Source: JBBDWK01 sp040902885 | GTDB taxonomy: Bacteria; Acidobacteriota; Terriglobia; Bryobacterales; Bryobacteraceae | Reading direction: 5' to 3' | Length of the DNA stretch: 38,304 nucleotides | Assembly (NCBI GenBank): GCA_040902885.1 | Contig: JBBDWK010000025.1 | Location: 1-38,304 of the forward strand | In this document: one piece after another, positions 8,480-16,182 of the stretch | How the letters are laid out: each line of letters opens with the position of its first letter | Numbering within the stretch: position 1 is the stretch's first letter | Made by a program: the position numbers and the translations under genes | Notes under the pieces: model-generated | The model's database searches: none | What the model was told of the DNA's origin: nothing | Seen by the model: only the letters and a program-made list of their open reading frames with translations

Positions 8480-11400
8480 ATGGAGTTCAAGTCTGTATCG
8501 CTACGAGCGAAGGCTGTTGCGTTTCCAATAGCGTGTTTCCTGTGCTTTTCAACTTTTGCGCCTGCGCAAACCATCACGGGCGAGATGACCGGGACGGTTG
8601 TGGACCAGTCGGACGCCGTCGTGCCCGGAGCGACAGTCGAGCTTGTTCGTGAAGGGACCAACGCGTCACGGGCGGGGACGACGAACCAGGCGGGAATCTT
8701 TGTCTTTCCGGCGCTCCCCCCGGGCACGTACACCCTCAAGGTGAACAGCGCGGGGTTTCGCAGCTTCGAGCAGAGCGGGATCGTCCTGAGCGCGAACGAG
8801 CGGGTTGCGGCCGGACAGATAAAGCTCGAGGTCGGAGGAGCGGCGGAAAAGGTAACCGTATCGGCGGAAAGCTCACAGATTCAGACCGAGACGGTCCAGA
8901 CGAGCGCGCGTTTGACTCCGGATCAGCTCAGCCGGATGGTAGTCCGGGGCCGCGACGTCATGAACCTGGTGAAATTGCTGCCCGGTGTCTCGCAAGGGGC
9001 TATTCGCGACGGCGCGCCGGCGGGGGAAACCGACACTGGCTTGGGCAACGATCTTGGCGGACTCTATGGGACCTTCACTCCGAATATCTCCGGGACGCGT
9101 TCCTACTCGAATACGGTGACTTTGGACGGCCAGATGGGAAGCGACGCCCATCTGGTTTCGCTCTTTAACGAGGTGACCAGCGTAGATGCAATCGCTGAAG
9201 TCAACGTGGTTCTTACAAATTACAACGCCGAGTACGGCCGGAACTCCGGCCCGCAGATCAACATGGTTTCGAAGTCGGGAACGAGCGACTTCCACGGCAG
9301 CCTGTACTGGTACAAGCGCCATGAGCAGTTCAACGCGAACGACTTTTTCAACAACAGAGACCGTCTGCCCAAGCCCCTTTTCCGCTCCGACACCATCGGC
9401 GGGACCATTGGTGGGCCGATCTACATTCCTGGGAAGTGGAACACTGACAAGACGAAGGCTTTTTTCTTCTATTCCCTGGAAAAATGGCGGGCCAAGGAGC
9501 CTCTGGCCATCGGCCGGCTAACCACTCCAACGGCCCCGGAGCGCCAGGGGGATTATTCGCAGACCCTGGACCAGAACAACAGGCTCATCGTAATCCGGGA
9601 TCCCACGACAGGAGCGGCATTTCCGGGCAACGTGATTCCGGCGAGCCGCATCAGCCGGAATGGTCAGGCCCTGCTGAACCTTTTTCCACTACCCAACTTC
9701 GGGGACAAAAGCGTTTCGGGCGGCGCCTACAACTATCAGTTTCAGGAGATCCGGGACAAACCCAAAACGACCAATCTGATCAAGCTGGATTTCATGCCGT
9801 CCCAGAAGGACACAATCACCATTCGTGGCAGAAACTATTGGTCGGACGCGCGCTCTTCCGCCGGTATGGCGGCGGTGAATTCCAACTGGCCGCAGCTTCG
9901 GCACCATTACCTCTTTACGGAAGACAGCGCCAAGGTGGGTTGGACCCGGGTGGTCAGCCCGGCAACGGTAAACGAGTTCAGCATAGGATTCCGGGATCTG
10001 GGTGAGCGCGGCCACGGTGGATACCAGAGCGCGGAGGGCTTTGGGCCACTGATTCGCTCCACGCATGGAATGACGCTTGGCCAGTTCAACCCGGAAGTGA
10101 ATCCTTCGAATTTCATTCCAGCAATGTCGTTCGGCGGAGTTCCCAATCCGGTGAACGTCGCTTTCGACGCTCGCATTCCCATCAATGCCGGCGATCAAAG
10201 GTTGGACCTCGTGAACAATTTCAGTTGGATCCGCGCTAACCACTCCCTGAAGTTCGGATTCTATTACGAGCGAAACTGGGTCAGCGAGGGTCCCCGCGCC
10301 AACAATTTCTCAGGCAACTTCGACTTCGGCCGCGATCCCAACAACCCGTTCGATACCAACTGGGCTTTCTCGAATGCGCTGACTGGGAACTTTCGATCGT
10401 ATGTCGAGCCAACCCTGAGAATCCGCGGCTGGGGCGTCGGCGATCTTCTCGAATGGTTTGTCCAGGACACCTGGAAGGCCACTCGCAGGCTGACGGTCAG
10501 CGCGGGCCTCCGCTTCTCGCGGTACACTCCGTGGCGGCTGCGTGAATCGGACAGGGAAGGCTCCATCCTCCTCCTCGACTCTTATGATCGATCGCAAGCT
10601 CCACTTTTCTACCGGCCCGCGAGGAATGCGAGCGGCGCCCGCGTAGCGCAGAATCCGGCCACCGGCGAGTTCGCTCCAGCCGTGTTTATCGGTGCTTTCG
10701 TGCCGGGCTCCGGCGACCCGGCGAATGGCATGGTGGTGGCGAACGATCCGGCTGTTCCTTCCGGCTTCATTGAACAGGAACCGATCCAGGTAGCGCCGAG
10801 AATCGGCCTCGCGCTGGACGTGTTTGGCAATGGCAAGACTGCTTTTCGAGCGGGCTTTGGCATCACGAAACAAGCCATGATGTCTAACGATATCGTGAAT
10901 CAGATTACCCAATTGCCGCCGCGCTCGTTCAGTCCTAACATTTTCTACAACAACATGGAGACCTTCCTGAGCTCGCAGGGAGTGCTCTTCCCCAGTTCAG
11001 TGTTTGCGCACGACCCGAACCCCGTCACGCCGAGTGTTTACAACTATAGTCTCGGTATTCAGCAGTCCATCGGCTTCAACACAGTGCTCGATGTTTCCTA
11101 TGTGGGAAACGTGGCCCGGCACCTGGTTCAAAGACGGAATCTCAACGTAGTCCCCTACGGCGCCAGATTCCAGCCGGAGAACGCCGATCCCACCAACCCC
11201 AACATAGCGTTGCCGGAAAATTTCTTCCGGCCCTTTCCCGGCTACACTAATGTCACCTATCAGGAAAACTCCGGCACGTCAAACTACAACGGCCTGCACG
11301 TGAATGCAACCCGGCGGTTTTCGCGGAGTCTGCAATTCGGCGTAGCATACACCTGGTCCAAGTCGATGGGGCTGACTAACTCCGACCAGCAGGTCCTGCC

Positions 11401-12013
11401 CACATATCAGGACTATCGAGTCTGGACTTACGGCAAGCTTTCGTTCGATCAAACACACAAACTCGTGATGAATTACTTGTGGGAACTGCCAAACCTGAGC
11501 AAGGTCGCGCCGAACCCAATCGTCCGCGCCGTGTTTGACGACTGGCAATTTAACGGGATCACGACCTTTTCGAGCGGGACACCCGCCGGGATCGGCTTCA
11601 TCACTACCGACAACGCCGATATCACCGGTGGCGGGGACGGAGCTCGCGTAGTCATGCTGGAGAATCCCATCCTCGGACGGGATGAGCGCAGCTTCAATCG
11701 CTGGTTCAATACGAATGCTTTTGGCAGACCGGCGAGGGGCACCGCCGGCAACGCTCCAAAAGACGTGTTTCGCTTGCCCGGAATCAACAACTGGGATCTG
11801 ACGTTGCTGAAGAAAATCCCATTGGGGAACGAGCAGCGTTCGCTGCAGTTCCGCTGGGAGATGTACAATGCATTCAATCACTCGCAGTACTTCGGGGTGG
11901 ACGGCGCTGCGAACTTCGATGCGGCGGGCAACCAGGTGAACCAGCGCTTTGGTCAAGTGACATCCACGCGCCTTCCGCGCCTCATGCAGTTCGGTCTGCA
12001 CCTCTACTTTTGA
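8480..12013 (+). CDS. Oar-like TonB-dependent outer-membrane receptor, second copy
   Basis: 1177 residues from the ATG at 8480, preceded by GGGAGG at 8467-8472 and leading straight into a signal peptide (FPIACFLCFSTFAPAQ). Earlier in-frame starts would run back into the beta-helix gene. Domain order is a regulatory-like beta-sandwich (about 33-115, starting ITGEMTGTVVDQSDAVVPGA), plug, and beta-barrel ending LHLYF. It is a paralogue of the receptor at 2936-6370. It is followed after 28 bp by a glycosidase-like gene and then another, so the three probably form one transcript. The job inferred is uptake of an oligosaccharide released by those enzymes; the substrate cannot be told from sequence. 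Confidence 0.92.
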   Translation: MEFKSVSLRAKAVAFPIACFLCFSTFAPAQTITGEMTGTVVDQSDAVVPGATVELVREGTNASRAGTTNQAGIFVFPALPPGTYTLKVNSAGFRSFEQSGIVLSANERVAAGQIKLEVGGAAEKVTVSAESSQIQTETVQTSARLTPDQLSRMVVRGRDVMNLVKLLPGVSQGAIRDGAPAGETDTGLGNDLGGLYGTFTPNISGTRSYSNTVTLDGQMGSDAHLVSLFNEVTSVDAIAEVNVVLTNYNAEYGRNSGPQINMVSKSGTSDFHGSLYWYKRHEQFNANDFFNNRDRLPKPLFRSDTIGGTIGGPIYIPGKWNTDKTKAFFFYSLEKWRAKEPLAIGRLTTPTAPERQGDYSQTLDQNNRLIVIRDPTTGAAFPGNVIPASRISRNGQALLNLFPLPNFGDKSVSGGAYNYQFQEIRDKPKTTNLIKLDFMPSQKDTITIRGRNYWSDARSSAGMAAVNSNWPQLRHHYLFTEDSAKVGWTRVVSPATVNEFSIGFRDLGERGHGGYQSAEGFGPLIRSTHGMTLGQFNPEVNPSNFIPAMSFGGVPNPVNVAFDARIPINAGDQRLDLVNNFSWIRANHSLKFGFYYERNWVSEGPRANNFSGNFDFGRDPNNPFDTNWAFSNALTGNFRSYVEPTLRIRGWGVGDLLEWFVQDTWKATRRLTVSAGLRFSRYTPWRLRESDREGSILLLDSYDRSQAPLFYRPARNASGARVAQNPATGEFAPAVFIGAFVPGSGDPANGMVVANDPAVPSGFIEQEPIQVAPRIGLALDVFGNGKTAFRAGFGITKQAMMSNDIVNQITQLPPRSFSPNIFYNNMETFLSSQGVLFPSSVFAHDPNPVTPSVYNYSLGIQQSIGFNTVLDVSYVGNVARHLVQRRNLNVVPYGARFQPENADPTNPNIALPENFFRPFPGYTNVTYQENSGTSNYNGLHVNATRRFSRSLQFGVAYTWSKSMGLTNSDQQVLPTYQDYRVWTYGKLSFDQTHKLVMNYLWELPNLSKVAPNPIVRAVFDDWQFNGITTFSSGTPAGIGFITTDNADITGGGDGARVVMLENPILGRDERSFNRWFNTNAFGRPARGTAGNAPKDVFRLPGINNWDLTLLKKIPLGNEQRSLQFRWEMYNAFNHSQYFGVDGAANFDAAGNQVNQRFGQVTSTRLPRLMQFGLHLYF

Positions 12014-12041
12014 GAAACGCGCGCAAGACGAGCGCGGCGCT

Positions 12042-13661
12042 ATGAGAACCGGAAAAACAGCGGCGATTCGCGTGCTGCTTCTCTCGATCGCAGGTGTTGC
12101 AGGCTCAGCAGAAGTCACGCTCGACGCCCCGAGCTCCGTTGCCCGGTTCGATTCCGCCGAATTCGTTATCCGGCTCGACAAGAGTCCGTTCGGAAACCCG
12201 TTCACAGAGGCAGAAGTGGCCGGAGAGTTCAGGCTCCCCGGGAACAGACCAATTCGCGTGTCGGGCTTCGCCGATTCCGAGGATGGAACGCTGTTTCGGC
12301 TCCGCTTCTCGCCACATGTAGCAGCGGCCACGTATGACTACAAGCTGCGCCTGCGAGGCAAAGGGATCGACCGCGAGTTCTCCGGAAAACTATCATCGAC
12401 GCGGTCCGCCGGCCGTGCCGGTCCTGTCATCGTGGATCCGAGAAATCCGAAGCATTTCGTCTATATGGGGTCGGGAGCGCGCTTCCATCACCTCGGCTAC
12501 ACCGCTTACCACCTGCTGGATCCATCGAACGATGACGCCCAGGTTGACGCAACCATCGACTACTGCGCCAGAATGGGTTTCAACAAGATCCGTTTCCTTC
12601 TCACGGGCTACCCGCGGGATACGGACCGCCGCTCCCCGAGCGAAAAGATCGAGGCTCCCGGCACACGGAAAGCCATCAACTATAATTCGAGGCCCGGTCA
12701 GGTAAATGCGCTGCCGGCTTGGCCCGGAAAGCCCCACGCCTATGACTTCGCGCGGTTCGATGTGGACTATTGGCGCCGCGTGGAGCGCGCAATCGCCCGG
12801 ATGCGCGATCGCGGCATCGTCGCCACCTGCATTGTGACGATCGAGAAACAGAACCTCCCGCAGGAGTACGGCGCCCTGACCGAAGAGGAATACCGTCTCT
12901 ACAAGTACGCCGTCGCACGCCTGGCCGCTTTCGACAATGTCTGGTGGGATCTGGGAAACGAACACAACGAGTTTCGCGACGTGGAATGGGGCAACGCCAT
13001 GGGGGCTTTTATAAAGGCCATCGACCCTTACAATCGCCTCAGCTCCGCCCACGCCTACGCCGAGTTCTTTTACCCGTTTGCCGATTGGGCGGACTTCATC
13101 GTCACCCAACACTACGGTGACGAGCAAGCGGTCCACGAATGGACCCTGAAGCATGGATCGATCCCGAAACCATACGTCAATGAAGAATACGGATATGAGG
13201 GCGGGGCCGACAAGCCCGGTCACGAGCAGAACAGCGATTGGGTCCGGCGTTGTCATTGGTCCATCGCCATGGCGGGCGGCTATGCGACCTACGGGGACTG
13301 GAGCAACGGGATCAGCTACTTCTACATGGGCGAGCCGGGACCGGGAAAAGCGGCTCGGGAGCTGAAGCACCTCCGGCGGTTCTTTGAGGAATTGCCCTTC
13401 CCGGAAATGCATCCGGAAGATGGCCTGACAACCAACGGGTTCTGCCTGGCGAAACGGCCCAGTTATTACGTGTTCTATTTCCCCAGGGGCGGCACAAGCG
13501 AGATCGATTTGGCCGGCGCGGTGAACCGGAAGCTCGCGGCCCGGTGGTTCGATCCTCGTTTGGGCCAGTGGCGGAACGGCCCTGCAGTCAAGGCCGGGAA
13601 GAACACGGTCTCGGCCCCAGCCGCGGGAGACTGGGTGCTGCTGGTGGTTGGGGAGCAATGA
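12042..13661 (+). CDS. Secreted DUF5060 / TIM-barrel glycoside hydrolase-like protein
   Basis: 539 residues with a signal peptide (about 1-22). An N-terminal Ig-like DUF5060 domain (about 24-115) contains FVIRLDKSPFGNPFTEAEV. A TIM barrel of the DUF4038/cellulase-like clan (about 135-440) and a short C-terminal beta-domain follow. Two carboxylates sit where retaining glycosidases of this clan keep theirs: E307 in WWDLGNEHNEF (acid/base) and E381 or E382 in YVNEEYGYEG (nucleophile). The assignment of these residues is inference from the fold. The gene lies 28 bp behind the TonB receptor. DUF5060 proteins act on beta-linked plant or microbial polysaccharides, but the substrate here is not known. 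Confidence 0.8.
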   Translation: MRTGKTAAIRVLLLSIAGVAGSAEVTLDAPSSVARFDSAEFVIRLDKSPFGNPFTEAEVAGEFRLPGNRPIRVSGFADSEDGTLFRLRFSPHVAAATYDYKLRLRGKGIDREFSGKLSSTRSAGRAGPVIVDPRNPKHFVYMGSGARFHHLGYTAYHLLDPSNDDAQVDATIDYCARMGFNKIRFLLTGYPRDTDRRSPSEKIEAPGTRKAINYNSRPGQVNALPAWPGKPHAYDFARFDVDYWRRVERAIARMRDRGIVATCIVTIEKQNLPQEYGALTEEEYRLYKYAVARLAAFDNVWWDLGNEHNEFRDVEWGNAMGAFIKAIDPYNRLSSAHAYAEFFYPFADWADFIVTQHYGDEQAVHEWTLKHGSIPKPYVNEEYGYEGGADKPGHEQNSDWVRRCHWSIAMAGGYATYGDWSNGISYFYMGEPGPGKAARELKHLRRFFEELPFPEMHPEDGLTTNGFCLAKRPSYYVFYFPRGGTSEIDLAGAVNRKLAARWFDPRLGQWRNGPAVKAGKNTVSAPAAGDWVLLVVGEQ

Positions 13662-13674
13662 AGGAGCACGCTCG

Positions 13675-15261
13675 ATGCGGAGAATAGTTGTTCTTTGCTG
13701 TCTTTCTTCAGTACTGGCTCAGACAATGGGCGGACAGGCAGTCACCGACCCGACCTTCGGACGGCACCCAAACAATTCCCGGAGCTTCCTGTATAAAGGT
13801 AAGCCGATCGTGCTGGTGACGGCGACTGAGCATTACGGCGCGGTGCTGAACGGGAAATTCAATTATGTTCCCTATCTGGACGAGTTGGCGCGCAACGAGT
13901 TGAACCTGTCTCGCGCCTTCACCTTCTACCGTGAGCTCGAGGACTCGATTCCGCCCCTCGGCTACACCAATACTCTGGCGCCCGAGCCGGGCGCGGAGGT
14001 CATGCCCTGGAAGCGGACAGGCCCCGGCAAAGCCAAGGATGGAGGGCTGAAATTCGACTTGGATCAATGGAACGACGACTACTTCGCTCGCTTCAAGGAC
14101 TTCCTCAGAGCCGCGGCGGAACGCGAGATCATCGTCGAGATCGTACTCTTCTGTAATCCCTATCGAGACAGTATCTGGTCGTGGTTTCCCCTGCACCCGG
14201 CCAACAATACAAATGGCGTGGGCGGCGGCATCTCAGAAGTGGGCCAGTTCATGGAGCTGCACGATCCAACCATCACCGAAAGGCAGATTGCCTTCGTTCG
14301 GAAGATGGTTGAACAAGTGAATCAATTCGACAACATCTACTTTGAGATCAACAATGAGACGTCCGCTCGCGGCAACAGCCGGGAAACCGCTGCGCGCCAG
14401 GACGCCTGGCACCTGGCGCTGTGCAAGGTGATAAGGGAAACAGAGCAGAGGCTGCCCAACAAGCACCTGATCGCGATCAACGCCCACCAGAGGCTTCCCG
14501 TTTCCGGGAACCGCGAGAGCCAGTACACAGAGACAGGCGACGCTCCCTATTTCGATGGTTCAATGGTCGATATTATCAATCACCATTACATCAGCCGCAA
14601 GACGCCGGGGCCGGGTATATCGGTGCTCGAAACCGCTGGCACTCGGTTCGGGAATATCTTGGCCTTCATTGAGGCGCGGCGTCACGTGAAGAAGCCCATC
14701 GTGTTCGACGAGAACTACTCGGGCATCATTCGCGGCGCGGCCGATGAGTGGGACCGGAATCGTATGGAGGCCTGGGAAACCATCTTGAGCGGCGGAGCCG
14801 GATTCGATCACCTCGATTGGTCTTTCACTCCGGAAGATCCAACCGGTTCCGGGAAAACGCCGATTCCGGATGGCCGGCGGCTTGATGCGCGGAAGTTTCG
14901 AGATCAGCTTGGTATTCTTGCGCGTCTGTGGAAAGAATGCGGTCCCGATCAAATGGAGCCGGCCAAGAACCTGGTTTCCGCCGTTCCCAATCAAACTCTG
15001 GGGGTCGCTTCCAGCAGGAAGGATGGCCGGATCCACGTCATCTATGTCGGGGATGCACGGCTCAAGGACGGAGGATTCGGGAACACGGTTCATGGAAGCA
15101 TGACGCTCCGGCTGCCAGCGGGGCAATATGAAGCGAGAATGCTGCCCTCGGGCGCGACTGAATGGAGCAAGCCGGCTCGGGTCAACGCTGAAGGCAACGA
15201 CACACATCTACGGCTTCCGGAGTTCCAAAAGGACTGTGCCGTCGTGTTGCGGGCCCGGTGA
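13675..15261 (+). CDS. Secreted TIM-barrel glycosidase-like protein
   Basis: 528 residues. The ATG at 13675 is preceded eight bases away by a strong AAGGAG (13661-13666) and opens a signal peptide (MRRIVVLCCLSSVLAQ); an earlier in-frame ATG at 13648 would add nine residues and overlap the previous gene. The body reads as a (beta/alpha)8 barrel with LSRAFTFYRE, E228 in YFEINNETSAR and E346 in PIVFDENYSG, matching the acid/base and nucleophile positions of clan GH-A-type enzymes. A beta-sandwich of about 90 residues closes the protein. I do not recognise a numbered GH family. It is the third gene of the receptor-glycosidase-glycosidase series. Confidence 0.7.
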   Translation: MRRIVVLCCLSSVLAQTMGGQAVTDPTFGRHPNNSRSFLYKGKPIVLVTATEHYGAVLNGKFNYVPYLDELARNELNLSRAFTFYRELEDSIPPLGYTNTLAPEPGAEVMPWKRTGPGKAKDGGLKFDLDQWNDDYFARFKDFLRAAAEREIIVEIVLFCNPYRDSIWSWFPLHPANNTNGVGGGISEVGQFMELHDPTITERQIAFVRKMVEQVNQFDNIYFEINNETSARGNSRETAARQDAWHLALCKVIRETEQRLPNKHLIAINAHQRLPVSGNRESQYTETGDAPYFDGSMVDIINHHYISRKTPGPGISVLETAGTRFGNILAFIEARRHVKKPIVFDENYSGIIRGAADEWDRNRMEAWETILSGGAGFDHLDWSFTPEDPTGSGKTPIPDGRRLDARKFRDQLGILARLWKECGPDQMEPAKNLVSAVPNQTLGVASSRKDGRIHVIYVGDARLKDGGFGNTVHGSMTLRLPAGQYEARMLPSGATEWSKPARVNAEGNDTHLRLPEFQKDCAVVLRAR

Positions 15262-15292
15262 CGCGGACACTTACATCCGGTAAACCGCGAAC

Positions 15293-16156
15293 TCAGTATC
15301 CGCCGCCGCTCCCGATCTTAGCGGTTACCTTGGCCAGTTCTTTTCGAAACAGTTTGTTCTCCGGGTAAGCGCCGGAAAGTTCCACCAGCAGCCTTTGCGT
15401 GTCCAGAGGCCGCTTCTCGCGCAGATACACCATCGCCAGCAGGACTTTCGCGAACGGCTTCAAATAACGGCCTTCGCGCGCCACTAGCTCCAGGTTGCGG
15501 ATGCCCTGGTCCTTGTCGCCCTCCACATGGTCTATGCGGATGAACCAGCGCACGAAAAAGGGCAGGCTGCCAATGAGGTACTCGGTGAGCCCCGTGGTGA
15601 GGTAGGCGTCATAGAATTGGGGGTCCAGCTTCAGCAGGCGCTGCGCGTACTGGGTGGATTTCTTCACGTGCGACAGGCTGCCGAACTGTTTCTTCTCGAT
15701 CAATGCCACGTAATCCGTGACGACCCCACTGGCGATGCACAGCGCGAAGAGGGCGTTACGGTCGTCGGGATCGGACTTGATCACCGCCAGCGCGCGGGTT
15801 TGCGCGGCGTCGACGGTGGCGAAAAATTTCGCGCGCACGTCTGGATCGGGCTTCAGCTTCTTCTTGTCGATCAGCCGCTTGTCGTCCGCGAAAAATTCGC
15901 CTTCCAGAATGCCCAGCCTGTCCAATTCATGGAACAGGTATGCGGAGGCGCGCACGGCGAAGCCCAGCGGATCGGATGGATTCGCGGCGATGTGCTGATC
16001 CAGCACGGCGTGGGAGCCGCTGAAATCGAAATTGTACAGACGCGTGAAGGCCTGATCGATTTCAGGGGCAGGGGCAAAACCTGGATTGGCCTTGGCTTGC
16101 GGGGCGGCCAGTGTTCCGCAGATCAGAAGGCAGGCTGCCGCCCGGCTCGAATCCAT
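15293..16156 (-). CDS. Secreted TPR-like protein of unknown function
   Basis: 287 residues with a signal peptide (MDSSRAAACLLICGTLAAPQAKA). The rest is helical with tetratricopeptide-like spacing, for example AFTRLYNFDFSGSHAVLDQH and STQYAQRLLKLDPQFYDAYL. No enzyme motif is visible. Its start lies 26 bp downstream of the glnE stop on the same strand, so it may be the last gene of the glnA-MOSC-glnE transcript, though a link to nitrogen metabolism is not implied by the protein itself. Possible alternatives are a periplasmic scaffold or a lipid-pathway TPR protein. Confidence 0.65.
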   Translation of the reverse strand: MDSSRAAACLLICGTLAAPQAKANPGFAPAPEIDQAFTRLYNFDFSGSHAVLDQHIAANPSDPLGFAVRASAYLFHELDRLGILEGEFFADDKRLIDKKKLKPDPDVRAKFFATVDAAQTRALAVIKSDPDDRNALFALCIASGVVTDYVALIEKKQFGSLSHVKKSTQYAQRLLKLDPQFYDAYLTTGLTEYLIGSLPFFVRWFIRIDHVEGDKDQGIRNLELVAREGRYLKPFAKVLLAMVYLREKRPLDTQRLLVELSGAYPENKLFRKELAKVTAKIGSGGGY

Positions 16157-16182
16157 GCCTTATTCTAACAGTCCGGAAGGCT

